Source: CAYSDH01 sp964429805 (GTDB lineage: Bacteria; Bacteroidota; Bacteroidia; Flavobacteriales_D; JABDKJ01). Taken from it: a stretch of DNA of 64,000 nucleotides. Each line of letters begins with the position of its first letter. Position 1 is the first letter of the stretch. The notes beneath the pieces are model-generated. The model was not told where the DNA came from and searched no databases. It worked only from the letters and a program-made list of their open reading frames with translations. The translations under genes were made by a program, and so were the position numbers. Shown piece by piece: positions 27,410 through 36,738 of the stretch. The DNA lies in NCBI GenBank assembly GCA_964429805.1, contig CAYSDH010000004.1, positions 42,859 to 106,858 of the forward strand. The letters are read 5' to 3'.

Positions 27410-28624
27410 TTAGCTCATCGCTTGATCCAGTTGGTGCTTCTTATTCCAAAACATTTTTAGCTGAACATCAAGAAGGATTGCGAAAAGGGCGATGAAGAGA
27501 AACTCGTTATGAAAATTAGAGTCAGGGAGCTGCCCCGTTTGCTGATACAGCATGTATGACAAGATGTAAGAGAGGCCAAGAGAAGAGACTAGGGCATACA
27601 TTAAAGGCCACTTATTCGTTTGAAATTGACGCGTAAGCATCTGTCTAAGCTCAGCAAAGAAGACTTGAATGTAATGTCCCAGTATCGGCCAAACGAAGAC
27701 CAGAGCCGTGGCAAATAACCGAGACTCGCGCGCTTTAGCCAGGAAAAAGAAAAGAGGAATTGAGAGCGCAAGACCTAACCAAAAACCTTGTTTCGGCTCT
27801 GAAAAATTGCCCTTCTCTTTGGATCGCCATATCAGATAGGCGGGAACTCCTGAGGCTAAAAAAACCGAAAAGAAACTCTCTGATGCGTATCTCCAGTTTT
27901 GAAAGTTGAACTGATAAAACTCAAAACGACTCAGGAAATACTGACTGGTCTCATCAATTTGTTTTTCAGTGCCAATAGTCACAACCAACAGCAGCCCATA
28001 GAGGACTATTGCTCCAAGAACATTCAATATCCTCTTCTTGGGCTTTATGTCGTGTTGTATCAGATACATCCCCGGAATCAAGACTATACCGCTTTCATGA
28101 CAATACAGACTTAGCCCGAAAAACAAGGCGCCCAAGACACTATGCTTTTTCTTAAACTGAATTAGACTGACGAATATGAGTAGGTATTGAAGCAGGTTGG
28201 CGTACGTATAGTTTGTAGTAAAAAAGGCGAAGAGAATGGTAAAACTCAGATAGTAGGACAAGACGGAAATCGCGGCCTTCACGTGGCTCTTCAGAATGAG
28301 ATTTGACAGAATGAATAGCGCCAGACCTGAAAGAAACATTAGGCTAAACTGGACGATAACGTATGCATTTGCCGTATCTACATTGAGCCAAAAAGAGACT
28401 TTGTCTATGAGAAAAGTAACCATGGGCCTGCGCGAAAACACAGGATGGGTCCGATGGATTTCGACCGTTTCTTCTAAGAATCGATTTGCGATATAATCTC
28501 GTTCTAAGTTGTACTCTGCGGTCTGGTGGTCAATCATACTTGTGGTAAACCCACTGATGTGCACGTAGAGCACAAAAAGCGTCATGACCGCACAGAGTAT
28601 CACAGCGCCTATATTGGTTTTCAT
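27410..28624 (-). CDS. Polytopic inner-membrane protein, GT-C glycosyltransferase-like, 404 aa
   Basis: About ten hydrophobic segments, beginning with NIGAVILCAVMTLFVLYV. A first loop contains an acidic/aromatic stretch (MIDHQTAEYNLERDYIANRFLE) in the place where GT-C enzymes carry catalytic acids, followed by HPVFSRRPMVTFLID. The C-terminus is cytoplasmic and basic. I infer a polyprenyl-phosphate-sugar glycosyltransferase or related membrane protein; no catalytic motif is certain. It stands alone between divergent and convergent neighbours. Confidence 0.6.
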   Translation of the reverse strand: MKTNIGAVILCAVMTLFVLYVHISGFTTSMIDHQTAEYNLERDYIANRFLEETVEIHRTHPVFSRRPMVTFLIDKVSFWLNVDTANAYVIVQFSLMFLSGLALFILSNLILKSHVKAAISVLSYYLSFTILFAFFTTNYTYANLLQYLLIFVSLIQFKKKHSVLGALFFGLSLYCHESGIVLIPGMYLIQHDIKPKKRILNVLGAIVLYGLLLVVTIGTEKQIDETSQYFLSRFEFYQFNFQNWRYASESFFSVFLASGVPAYLIWRSKEKGNFSEPKQGFWLGLALSIPLFFFLAKARESRLFATALVFVWPILGHYIQVFFAELRQMLTRQFQTNKWPLMYALVSSLGLSYILSYMLYQQTGQLPDSNFHNEFLFIALFAILLDVQLKMFWNKKHQLDQAMS

Positions 28625-28695
28625 GTATTGAAGTTACGATGGAAATTAGATGGCTCAGGAAAACCTTATCGAAAGAAGCGTAATTTAGATTCAGA

Positions 28696-29064
28696 ATGAA
28701 CAATCAACTAAGGCAAATACGAGACATTCAAATTCAGGCTGACAGAATCTGTTCTGGTCGCGCTTCGCTTGACCAAGTGGAAGAGTTTGGCAAGTATTCT
28801 CGAGAACTTAAACAGCATCTTTCAACTCATATTCATGACGAATTTGTACAAAAACTCATCACTGAAATTCCAGATTTGGAATCAGCAATGAACGGAAAGG
28901 ATGTCGGTTCAGGTCTGTTAGATGGAGTTCTTTTACTCTTGGGAACTGCGATACCACTACTCTCTAGTGAAGCACGAAAAGTAGATAGAGCAAAAAGTGT
29001 AATTAAAGAAATACAAGGCAAGTACTCGTCAATAGGGTTAGTTTTACAAAACCAAAGTGAATGA
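28696..29064 (+). CDS. Hypothetical protein coupled to a macrodomain hydrolase, 122 aa
   Basis: Unrecognised. The N-terminal ~70 residues are helical (MNNQLRQIRDIQIQADRI...) and a single hydrophobic segment follows (GLLDGVLLLLGTAIPLL, ~75-91), then another helix. There is no signal peptide. The gene overlaps the macrodomain gene by four bases, so the two proteins are probably made together. It may anchor or regulate its partner at the membrane. Confidence 0.6.
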   Translation: MNNQLRQIRDIQIQADRICSGRASLDQVEEFGKYSRELKQHLSTHIHDEFVQKLITEIPDLESAMNGKDVGSGLLDGVLLLLGTAIPLLSSEARKVDRAKSVIKEIQGKYSSIGLVLQNQSE

Positions 29065-29576
29065 AAGTTTCGATAGTAAAAGGAGATATCACGAAGTTGA
29101 ATACTGATGCTATTGTAAATGCCGCCAACACCTCACTGTTGGGTGGCGGTGGAGTTGACGGTGCAATTCACAAGGCTGGCGGCCCTGCTATTCTTGAGGA
29201 GTGCCGATCAATTAGAAATAGACAAGGTGGATGCAAAGTTGGAGAATCAGTGGTAACGCTTGCAGGAAATCTTAACACCAAATATGTCATTCATACAGTA
29301 GGTCCAAAATGGAACAAGGGTAATTCAGGTGAAGTAAAAAAACTAGCCAACTGCTATATCAATTCCTTGCGAATAGCAGAAGAACTGAATCTGAAGTCGA
29401 TTGCTTTTCCAAACATAAGCACTGGTATCTATGGCTATCCTAAAGAAAATGCAGCTCGGATAGCAATTGAAACGGTTAATGGATTTGAATATAACAGCAT
29501 TGAAGAAATCGTGTTTGTTTGCTTCGATGAAGAGAACTATACGCTATACCTAAATCAACAACAAGATAACTCTTGA
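29061..29576 (+). CDS. Macrodomain ADP-ribose/O-acetyl-ADP-ribose hydrolase, 171 aa
   Basis: Complete single macrodomain of the YmdB/MacroD class. The ligand-binding motifs are IVNAANTSLLGGGGVDGAIHKAGG at residues ~14-38 and the diphosphate loop ISTGIYGYPKENAA near 117-130. It is expected to remove O-acetyl groups from O-acetyl-ADP-ribose or ADP-ribose from proteins in the cytosol. It is translationally coupled to the unknown membrane-type protein at 28696, an unusual pairing that may hint at stress or defence use, which is inference. Confidence 0.9.
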   Translation: MKVSIVKGDITKLNTDAIVNAANTSLLGGGGVDGAIHKAGGPAILEECRSIRNRQGGCKVGESVVTLAGNLNTKYVIHTVGPKWNKGNSGEVKKLANCYINSLRIAEELNLKSIAFPNISTGIYGYPKENAARIAIETVNGFEYNSIEEIVFVCFDEENYTLYLNQQQDNS

Positions 29577-29630
29577 CCGCACGACTCTCTGCAATCATCA
29601 AAGATGATGCATGCGCTCTTTACTACCACC

Positions 29631-29661
29631 AAAAAAACACCCCCGACTATAAGTCGAGGGT
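29631..29661 (-). terminator. Rho-independent terminator after gdhA
   Basis: Read on the minus strand, ACCCTCGACT (29661-29652) pairs with AGTCGGGGGT (29648-29639) with one mismatch and is followed by a run of seven Ts after G (29638-29631). It lies 30 bases past the glutamate dehydrogenase stop. Confidence 0.85.
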
Positions 29662-29690
29662 ATTCTGAAAACTAATATTTGAAATAGAGA

Positions 29691-31043
29691 TTAGACTACT
29701 CCTTGATCAAGCATTGCATCGGCTACTTTGACGAATCCGGCAATGTTGGCACCTTTCACATAGTCTACGTATTTACCGTCTTTACCGTACTTCACACACG
29801 ACTTATGTATCTCAACCATGATGCTGTGCAGACGCTCGTCTACCTCTTCACGTGTCCATGATAGTCGAAGGCTGTTTTGAGACATCTCTAGTCCTGAAGT
29901 AGCCACACCTCCGGCATTTGAAGCCTTACCCGGTGCAAACAAAATCTTCTTCTTGTGAAACTCTGTAATGGCCTGTGGTGTAGATGGCATGTTAGCCCCT
30001 TCTGCTACACAGATACATCCATTCTTAAGCAGTGACTTTGCCGCTGCACCGTCCAGTTCATTTTGAGTGGCACATGGCAGTGCGATGTCACACTTCTCAC
30101 CCCAAGGTTTTTTGCCAGCGTGATATTTCGCAGACTTAAATTTCTTGGCATACTCTGAGATTCGCCCTCTCTTCACATTTTTGAGATTCATGACAAACTT
30201 CAACTTCTTGGCATCTATTCCTTCCTTGTCATAGATGTAGCCACCTGAGTCAGACAGCGTCACTACCTTACCGCCAAGTTGCGTAACCTTCTCACAAGCA
30301 TACTGCGCCACATTACCAGAACCTGAAATAAGTACTGTCTTTCCTTTAAACGAGTCGTCTTTTGTAGACAGCATCTCTTTGGCAAAATACACAGTACCGT
30401 ATCCTGTGGCTTCAGGTCTGATGAGTGATCCTCCCCAGTTTATTCCCTTACCAGTGAGTACTCCTGTAAACTCATTTCTAATGCGCTTGTACTGGCCAAA
30501 CATGTATCCGATCTCTCGTCCACCTACTCCGATATCTCCAGCTGGAACATCCGTGTTTGGACCGATATGCTTACATAACTCAGTCATAAAACTCTGACAG
30601 AATCGCATCACTTCATTGTCTGATTTTCCTTTTGGATCAAAATCAGAACCTCCTTTACCACCGCCCATTGGAAGAGTAGTGAGTGAGTTCTTAAAAGTCT
30701 GCTCGTAGCCTAAAAACTTAAGAATCGACAGGTTAACAGAAGGGTGAAATCTTAGTCCACCTTTGTACGGTCCTATGGCCGAATTAAACTCAACTCTGAA
30801 TCCTTTGTTCAACTGAACATCTCCCTTGTCATCAATCCAAGGTACACGAAACATGATGGTACGCTCTGGTTCGGTCATGCGCTCCAGCACCTTTGCTTTC
30901 TTGTACTTAGGTTTATTTGCTATGAAAGGGATCACAGTCTCAGCAACCTCTTCTACCGCTTGGAGAAATTCTTTCTCGTGCGGCTGCTTAGCCTTTACTT
31001 GTTCCATAAAGGACTTGATCTGCGCGTGGTATTTTACAGCCAT
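29691..31043 (-). CDS. gdhA: NADP-type glutamate dehydrogenase, 450 aa
   Basis: Reversible amination of 2-oxoglutarate to glutamate. The length and landmarks match the hexameric bacterial type: FRVPWIDDKGDVQLNKGFRVEFNSAIGPYKGGLRFHPSVN, the catalytic-lysine stretch PMGGGKGGSDFDPKGKS, PAGDIGVGGREIGYMFGQYK and the Rossmann motif SGSGNVAQYA. It stands alone with its own terminator. Confidence 0.95.
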   Translation of the reverse strand: MAVKYHAQIKSFMEQVKAKQPHEKEFLQAVEEVAETVIPFIANKPKYKKAKVLERMTEPERTIMFRVPWIDDKGDVQLNKGFRVEFNSAIGPYKGGLRFHPSVNLSILKFLGYEQTFKNSLTTLPMGGGKGGSDFDPKGKSDNEVMRFCQSFMTELCKHIGPNTDVPAGDIGVGGREIGYMFGQYKRIRNEFTGVLTGKGINWGGSLIRPEATGYGTVYFAKEMLSTKDDSFKGKTVLISGSGNVAQYACEKVTQLGGKVVTLSDSGGYIYDKEGIDAKKLKFVMNLKNVKRGRISEYAKKFKSAKYHAGKKPWGEKCDIALPCATQNELDGAAAKSLLKNGCICVAEGANMPSTPQAITEFHKKKILFAPGKASNAGGVATSGLEMSQNSLRLSWTREEVDERLHSIMVEIHKSCVKYGKDGKYVDYVKGANIAGFVKVADAMLDQGVV

Positions 31044-31133
31044 TTTGATTTAGTTTTAAACTGACCAAAAGTACCTTTTTCGACTATTTCAGACATGGTT
31101 TTACACATTCTTTATAGCCTTATAATGTTGAAA

Positions 31134-32243
31134 TCAAATCAGCATATATCGCTTGCCAGGAAGAGTTCTGACTAGACCCTTAAATTCTAACTCAAGCAGT
31201 AATGGCGATACTTTACTCATGGGAAGAGACGATTCTGCAGTCAAGACATCGATAGAAATAGGGTCTTCTTTTAGGAAGCCTAACAACAAGGATTGCTCTT
31301 CGGTTAAATCCACAAACAGCTTTGCTTGTACCGAATTTTTCTCCTTGACGTGCTGCCAACCCATCATGCGCTCAAACTCCGCGATATCATCAAGCAGGTG
31401 CGCCACATCTTTTCGTATCAGCTGATTGCAGCCTTCAGAAAACTCATCGCCCACGCGGCCGGGCAGTGCAAACACGTCTCTGTTATATCCATTGGCCAAG
31501 TAGGCCGTGATCATCGACCCGCCACGTGCCGCAGATTCAATCACGATGGTGGCATCAGACATGCCTGCCACTATCCTATTCCTCATCGGGAAGCGCTCTC
31601 TGTCTGGAGCCGTACCTGAAACAAACTCAGAGATCAAACCCCCTTCTTCCATCATGCGGTGTGCTGTTTTACGGTGCCCGCCCGGGTAAATTCTATCCAG
31701 ACCATGCGCCATCACACCAATCGTGGGCAGTCCATTATTTAAGGATTCGCGGTGCGCACAAATGTCTACGCCATAGGCTAGTCCACTCACTATGGTTGGG
31801 TCATGACCCTTCAAGGCCTTGAGGAAATCGGCAATGTAGTGCTTGCCATATTCAGTCGCCTTGCGCGTGCCGACTATGGAGATCATCTTCTCCGTATTGA
31901 GCGTCACATTTCCTTTGATAAAAAGAATTACTGGCGCATCGTCACAGTGTTGCAATCGTCTGGGATACTCAGGGTCCAAATAGCTAATCCCTCTGATGCC
32001 CTCCTTCTCCATGAACTCCATTTCCTCTTCGGCCCGTGCCAATGTATCTTGAGCCAGAATATGAGCAGCCAGGTTTTCGCCTATGCCCGGCACCTTCATC
32101 AAACTGTTTTTGTCTTGATGAAACACCGCTTCTATCCCACCACAGTATGCTACTAACTTACGCGCATTGACTGGCCCCACCTTGTCTAGCAGGGTGAGTC
32201 TGATATATTGCAGTAGGTTCGCTTCGTGATTCATGAAGGGCAC
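31134..32243 (-). CDS. dprA: DNA-processing protein DprA, 369 aa
   Basis: Loads RecA onto incoming single-stranded DNA during natural transformation. An N-terminal helix-hairpin-helix/SAM-like part (VGPVNARKLVAYCGG, VPGIGENLAAHIL) is followed by the Rossmann core (SIVGTRKATEYG, IVSGLAYGVDICAHR, GVMAHGLDRIYPGGHR, SEFVSGTAPDRERFPMRNRIVAGMSDATIVIESAARGGSMITA). The C-terminal ~60 residues form a winged-helix domain. The initiator may be the Met at residue 4. It suggests competence for transformation. Confidence 0.93.
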   Translation of the reverse strand: MPFMNHEANLLQYIRLTLLDKVGPVNARKLVAYCGGIEAVFHQDKNSLMKVPGIGENLAAHILAQDTLARAEEEMEFMEKEGIRGISYLDPEYPRRLQHCDDAPVILFIKGNVTLNTEKMISIVGTRKATEYGKHYIADFLKALKGHDPTIVSGLAYGVDICAHRESLNNGLPTIGVMAHGLDRIYPGGHRKTAHRMMEEGGLISEFVSGTAPDRERFPMRNRIVAGMSDATIVIESAARGGSMITAYLANGYNRDVFALPGRVGDEFSEGCNQLIRKDVAHLLDDIAEFERMMGWQHVKEKNSVQAKLFVDLTEEQSLLLGFLKEDPISIDVLTAESSLPMSKVSPLLLELEFKGLVRTLPGKRYMLI

Positions 32244-32294
32244 GCAAGAATTAATGATAATTTCGAAATGGCATAGCCAACAAATATAAGATGC

Positions 32295-34712
32295 ATGCGT
32301 AAGCTTTTTCTTCTCTCATTCTTCCTTTTTCTTGGGCTGAGTTATTCGGCTCAGAGTAGGCCTGTGACTGTCTATGGCCAAGTATCTGATGAAAAAGGGG
32401 AGCCACTGCCAGGGGTGAGTGTGATCTACAAACCGGGCATTGGCACCACCACTGATGTCAACGGAGAGTACAGTCTGATGGTGAGAGAGTCTTATTTTAA
32501 CTTACAGTTTAGATACGTTGGCTATGATGACAGTGAAGTGACCGTCTCTGCAGAAGGCAAACCCAAAGTCAAGGTGGATGTGCAGATGACGTTTAGCGCG
32601 CAGATGTTAGACCAAGTGGTAGTGTCTGCCGGACGATTTGAGCAAAAGGTAAGTGAAGTCACCGTGTCTATGGAAGTGCTCAAACCCGAGTTGCTCAACA
32701 ACAAAAACGTGACCACCATGGATCAAGCACTCCAAGAGACTCCGGGAATGGTCATTGTAGATAACGAACCACAGATCAGAAGCGGTAGCGGATTTAGTTT
32801 TGGAGCGGGTAGCCGCGTGCAGATTTTGGTAGACGGCATTCCGTCACTTAGCGGTGATGCGGGCAGGCCTACTTGGGCCAATTTGCCTATAGAAACGGTG
32901 GAACAAGTAGAGGTCATCAAAGGAGCGTCTTCTGTGCTTTATGGTAGTTCTGCATTGAGCGGTGTGGTCAATATCCGCACTACTTTCCCGAAGGGTGACC
33001 CGCTGACGAAAATATCATACTATATAGGTGGCTATGCCAATCCGCGCAGTGACTCGGCCAATTACTGGGGAGGCGGCAACCAACTGATTGGTCAAAACAT
33101 CATGCATGCCAACCGTATTGGCAATGTGGATTTGGTGGTAGGATTGATGCTACTCAGTGATGATGGTCACTTAGGTTTGATCATGGACTCTTTAGGCGGA
33201 TTTGGAGAGCGCAACAATGCTGACCCGACTCACTACGGCACAGAGCGAAGAGCCCGGGCCAATGTCAATATGCTGGTCAGAAATCAAAAGGTGAAAGACC
33301 TTCAATATGGTCTTAATGTCAATGGTCAGCGCGGCAACAGCGTCAACACATTAATCTGGGGAGATTCTGGAAGCGGTTTGTTTTCTGGTTTTGAAGGTTC
33401 GGCTACCACAACCTTTCAGCAAGTAGCCAATATTAATCCTCACTTAACTTACTTTTTGCCCAACGGAGATACGTTTCTGCTGAGAGGAAATCTTCAGCGA
33501 CTCGAAAATGATAACGACAATGGACAGGGAAATTTTTCGAGCACCTATTTTGGAGAAGGTCAGTATCAACTTGATTTAGACAGCCTGCGCACAAAAGTGA
33601 CCACAGGCGCAGTAATTAACTTGGTCAGTAGCGACTCACAACTCTACTCAAACGGAGGCACTGACCCTACTCACAATTCGTCAAACTTGGCCTTCTATCT
33701 CCAAGCTGACAAAAAAGTAGGCGACAAACTCAACCTGTCTGCCGGCCTGAGATATGAGCGCTTTGAGATTGACGGCATCAACGATGACAAACCCATTTTT
33801 AGGGCAGGCGCGAATTATCAATTAGGCAGAGCAACATACCTGCGCGCTTCGTATGGACAGGGATTTAGATTTCCGAGTATAGGCGAGAAGTTTATCTCCA
33901 CGGCAGTGGGCCTGATTAACATTTATCCTAATCCAGACTTGGTGGCAGAGTCGTCTGATAATATTGAAGTGGGAGTAAAACAAGGTTTTTCCATCGGCAA
34001 TTTTAAAGGCTATGCGGATCTGGCTTTATTTAAGCAGCGCTATGACAATTTTGTAGAATTCACTTTTGGGCAATGGGCCGACTCGTCCAGTTTTGACAAT
34101 TTTTTGGGTCTAGGTTTTACATCACTCAACACAGGCGATGCGCGAGTGGCTGGTATTGAATTAAGTGTGGCTGCTCAAGGAGAAATAGCCAAGGAAAAGA
34201 CGATATCACTCTTGGCTGGATACACGTATACTAATCCCGTGTCGCTTAATCCGGACAAGGTGTACAGGGAAAGTGAGACTACTGGATTTGTGATAGACCA
34301 GTATAGTTTTGCCAGTTTCGCAAACACCAGTTCAGATCCTACGGACAACATTTTGAAGTACCGCATGCAACATATGGCTCGGTTTAATGTCGATTACCAA
34401 TCACGCAAGTTTCATGTCGGTTGCGGCATGAGGTACAACAGTTTTATGCGCAATATTGACGGCATATTTGAACAGCTTGATGAGGGTGATTCTAGTATTT
34501 CTGGTCTTCTGCCTTCAGGTGTGACCCAATGGAGAAAAGACAAAAACAAAGGTGACTTGGTGATGGATGCCCGTATGTCATATAGTTTTGAAGACATCTA
34601 CCGTATCGGCCTCGTAGTCAACAATTTATTTAATCGGGAGTATACCATACGTCCTGTGCACTTGGAGAGTAATCGCCTCATCCAAATGAAATTAGATATC
34701 AGCATACAATGA
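32295..34712 (+). CDS. TonB-dependent outer-membrane receptor, 805 aa
   Basis: Signal peptide MRKLFLLSFFLFLGLSYSAQ. A carboxypeptidase-regulatory-like beta-sandwich (VTVYGQVSDEKGEPLPGVSVIYKPGIGTTTDVNGEYSL, residues ~22-105) precedes the plug (VSEVTVSMEVLKPELL, QVLVDGIPSLSGD-like, IKGASSVLYGSSALSGVVNI, residues ~115-225) and a ~580-residue barrel ending MKLDISIQ. No SusD partner adjoins it, so it is more likely a siderophore or cofactor-type receptor than a polysaccharide one. The substrate is unknown. It overlaps the KdsB gene by four bases. Confidence 0.92.
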   Translation: MRKLFLLSFFLFLGLSYSAQSRPVTVYGQVSDEKGEPLPGVSVIYKPGIGTTTDVNGEYSLMVRESYFNLQFRYVGYDDSEVTVSAEGKPKVKVDVQMTFSAQMLDQVVVSAGRFEQKVSEVTVSMEVLKPELLNNKNVTTMDQALQETPGMVIVDNEPQIRSGSGFSFGAGSRVQILVDGIPSLSGDAGRPTWANLPIETVEQVEVIKGASSVLYGSSALSGVVNIRTTFPKGDPLTKISYYIGGYANPRSDSANYWGGGNQLIGQNIMHANRIGNVDLVVGLMLLSDDGHLGLIMDSLGGFGERNNADPTHYGTERRARANVNMLVRNQKVKDLQYGLNVNGQRGNSVNTLIWGDSGSGLFSGFEGSATTTFQQVANINPHLTYFLPNGDTFLLRGNLQRLENDNDNGQGNFSSTYFGEGQYQLDLDSLRTKVTTGAVINLVSSDSQLYSNGGTDPTHNSSNLAFYLQADKKVGDKLNLSAGLRYERFEIDGINDDKPIFRAGANYQLGRATYLRASYGQGFRFPSIGEKFISTAVGLINIYPNPDLVAESSDNIEVGVKQGFSIGNFKGYADLALFKQRYDNFVEFTFGQWADSSSFDNFLGLGFTSLNTGDARVAGIELSVAAQGEIAKEKTISLLAGYTYTNPVSLNPDKVYRESETTGFVIDQYSFASFANTSSDPTDNILKYRMQHMARFNVDYQSRKFHVGCGMRYNSFMRNIDGIFEQLDEGDSSISGLLPSGVTQWRKDKNKGDLVMDARMSYSFEDIYRIGLVVNNLFNREYTIRPVHLESNRLIQMKLDISIQ

Positions 34713-35425
34713 GTGCCTTAGTAGTCATACCCGCACGTTATTCTTCGACCCGTTTTCCGGGCAAACCCTTGGCCGACATTGGCGGATTGAGCATGATTGA
34801 GCGTGTGTATCGTCAAGCACAAAAAGCCCGCCTTGTTGATGCAGTAATGGTGGCGACAGATGACCAACGCATATTTGAAGCGGTGCTCTCCTTTGGCGGG
34901 CAAGTGGTCATGACCAGCACTGAGCATCAAAGTGGCACAGACCGAATCTTGCAAGCCGTAAATCTCATGCGCTCAAATGAAGACATCATTGTCAATGTGC
35001 AAGGTGATGAGCCGTTTATTCAGCCTGAACAAATAGACTCTTTGCTGGGCTTGTTTGAGGATCCAGAAGTTGGTATTGGCACTTTACTTTTCCCAATTGA
35101 TGATGAGCAGACACTGCAGGACCCAAACAAGGTCAAAGCTGTTCGGGCGAGTGACAATAGAGCCCTCTATTTTTCTCGTTCTGCTGTGCCTCATGCGCGT
35201 AGTCCAGAGACTCAACACTATCTGCACTTGGGCATGTACGCATACAGAAACGAGGTGCTTCAAGAGATTGGTCAATTGCCCGTATCACCGCTAGAAAAGG
35301 CAGAATCATTAGAACAACTGCGCTGGTTAGAACATGGATACTCTATCCACACCGCGCTGACTGATCACCGATCCATCGGCATCGATACACCAGAAGATTT
35401 GGAGCGCGCCATCAAACTGCTTTAG
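34709..35425 (+). CDS. kdsB: 3-deoxy-manno-octulosonate cytidylyltransferase
   Basis: Activates KDO with CTP for LPS inner-core synthesis in the cytosol. The 238 residues include the nucleotide-binding VIPARYSSTRFPGKPLADIGG, ATDDQRIFE, TSTEHQSGTDRI, VNVQGDEPFI and the C-terminal DHRSIGIDTPEDLERA. It is coupled to the TonB receptor by an ATGA overlap, an uncommon pairing for kdsB. Confidence 0.95.
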   Translation: MSALVVIPARYSSTRFPGKPLADIGGLSMIERVYRQAQKARLVDAVMVATDDQRIFEAVLSFGGQVVMTSTEHQSGTDRILQAVNLMRSNEDIIVNVQGDEPFIQPEQIDSLLGLFEDPEVGIGTLLFPIDDEQTLQDPNKVKAVRASDNRALYFSRSAVPHARSPETQHYLHLGMYAYRNEVLQEIGQLPVSPLEKAESLEQLRWLEHGYSIHTALTDHRSIGIDTPEDLERAIKLL

Positions 35426-35466
35426 CCTCAGTGACAGGCACTTAAAAAACAGTGCCTCTGGAAATG

Positions 35467-35495
35467 TTGACGTACGGTCAATAGGTTTATCTTCG
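35467..35495 (+). promoter_or_regulatory. Candidate Bacteroidota-type promoter before the HU-SPOR gene
   Basis: TTG at 35467-35469 and TATCTTCG at 35488-35495 are separated by 18 bases, close to the phylum's TTTG / TAnnTTTG pattern with one mismatch in the -7 box. A weak hairpin, AGGCACT/AGTGCCT (35436-35442, 35451-35457), lies just upstream and may end the kdsB transcript. Confidence 0.35.
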
Positions 35496-35508
35496 TTGTA
35501 ATTGAACC

Positions 35509-36738
35509 ATGAAATCATCTTTTTCAGATAGAATCAGCGAGCTTCTCTACGACTATGACTGTGTCATAGTTCCAGACTTGGGTGGCATTGTGGCGAATTA
35601 TCGTCCGGCCCGTCTAGACAAGCATCTCAACGTGTTTTATCCACCTGGAAAAGACCTCAGCTTCAATAAGAATCTCAATAAAAATGACGGCATTTTAGCT
35701 GATGCCATCTCGCGTGCTGAGAACCTGACGCATGAGCAGGCCAACGCGAAGATTAAAGAAGAAGTTGAGCGCTATTTCTCTACCTTAAATAGTGGAGATA
35801 GAGTGGTGTTTAACAAAGTGGGGATTCTCTATTTTGACAAGAATCAAAAGCTACAGTTTAGCCCAGATGAGTCGGTAAATTATCTGCTTGAGTCCTTTGG
35901 CTTAAAGAAGGTACACGCTGTGCCCACAGAGAAGAAAAAGCCGGTTGAGAAAAAAGAGCCTATTGCACCCGTTCTGCCTGTCACTCCTGTAAAAAAGGTA
36001 GCAGAGCCTGAAGTGAAAAAAACGGAGAAAGCAGAGGTAATTGTCGTTCCTATCTCTGCACCTTACGCCCAGACTGAGGTGGAAGAAGAAGTGTTGGCGA
36101 GCAGCCCAAAGAAGTGGTACTTAGTCGCAGCGCTAATCCCTCTCCTGCTGTACATGGGTCTTGTGACAGAGCACAGTAATGTCATTCATGATGGAGATGT
36201 GCATTGGGGCGACTTGACGCTGTCTGACTCTGTCATTCCGAGCAGCTATGAGGCGCGCACAGAAACCTTCTCACTAGACACTGAAGAGATGCCTGATTTG
36301 CTCAGTGAGACAAGTGAGGCAGTGATGTCTAATGAAGATGTTTCTACTGACAAGGACACCGAGTCTGAGCCTAGCCTAGATTCTAATACCTACGTACCTG
36401 AAGAGATACCCGTGCACAGTGAAAGTTTGAGCTCGGCCACAGAGCCAGTTGCTACAATAATTTCTGCGGCTGCTCCAATTAGTACATATGTGGCACCATC
36501 AGAAATCTCTCATCTACAATATCACATCGTAGCTGGTTGTTATTCTGTCAAGGAAAATGCCACGCGCATGGTAGACAAATTGAGAGCGAAGGGTTTTGAC
36601 GCATACATTATCGATAAGCGAAAAGGTCTGCACAGAGTGACTTTTGGCAGTTTTGCCATGAGACAGAAAGCCATTGATTTCTTAGCAGAGATAAAAGAGA
36701 ACGAAGATGAATCAGCCTGGCTTCTTAGAAAAAGATGA
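35509..36738 (+). CDS. HU-like domain protein with membrane segment and SPOR domain, 409 aa
   Basis: Residues ~1-130 form an HU/CCDC81-type domain (ISELLYDYDCVIVPDLGGIVANYRPARLD, VVFNKVGILYFDKNQKLQF). A Lys/Pro/Glu-rich linker leads to one membrane span (WYLVAALIPLLLYMGLV, ~203-219) and an acidic Ser-rich periplasmic stretch. The last ~65 residues are a SPOR domain (HIVAGCYSVKENATRMVDKLRAKGFDAYII), which binds denuded peptidoglycan at division sites. The layout is conserved in Bacteroidota, suggesting a division or envelope role. Its end overlaps the next gene by 32 bases. Confidence 0.88.
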   Translation: MKSSFSDRISELLYDYDCVIVPDLGGIVANYRPARLDKHLNVFYPPGKDLSFNKNLNKNDGILADAISRAENLTHEQANAKIKEEVERYFSTLNSGDRVVFNKVGILYFDKNQKLQFSPDESVNYLLESFGLKKVHAVPTEKKKPVEKKEPIAPVLPVTPVKKVAEPEVKKTEKAEVIVVPISAPYAQTEVEEEVLASSPKKWYLVAALIPLLLYMGLVTEHSNVIHDGDVHWGDLTLSDSVIPSSYEARTETFSLDTEEMPDLLSETSEAVMSNEDVSTDKDTESEPSLDSNTYVPEEIPVHSESLSSATEPVATIISAAAPISTYVAPSEISHLQYHIVAGCYSVKENATRMVDKLRAKGFDAYIIDKRKGLHRVTFGSFAMRQKAIDFLAEIKENEDESAWLLRKR

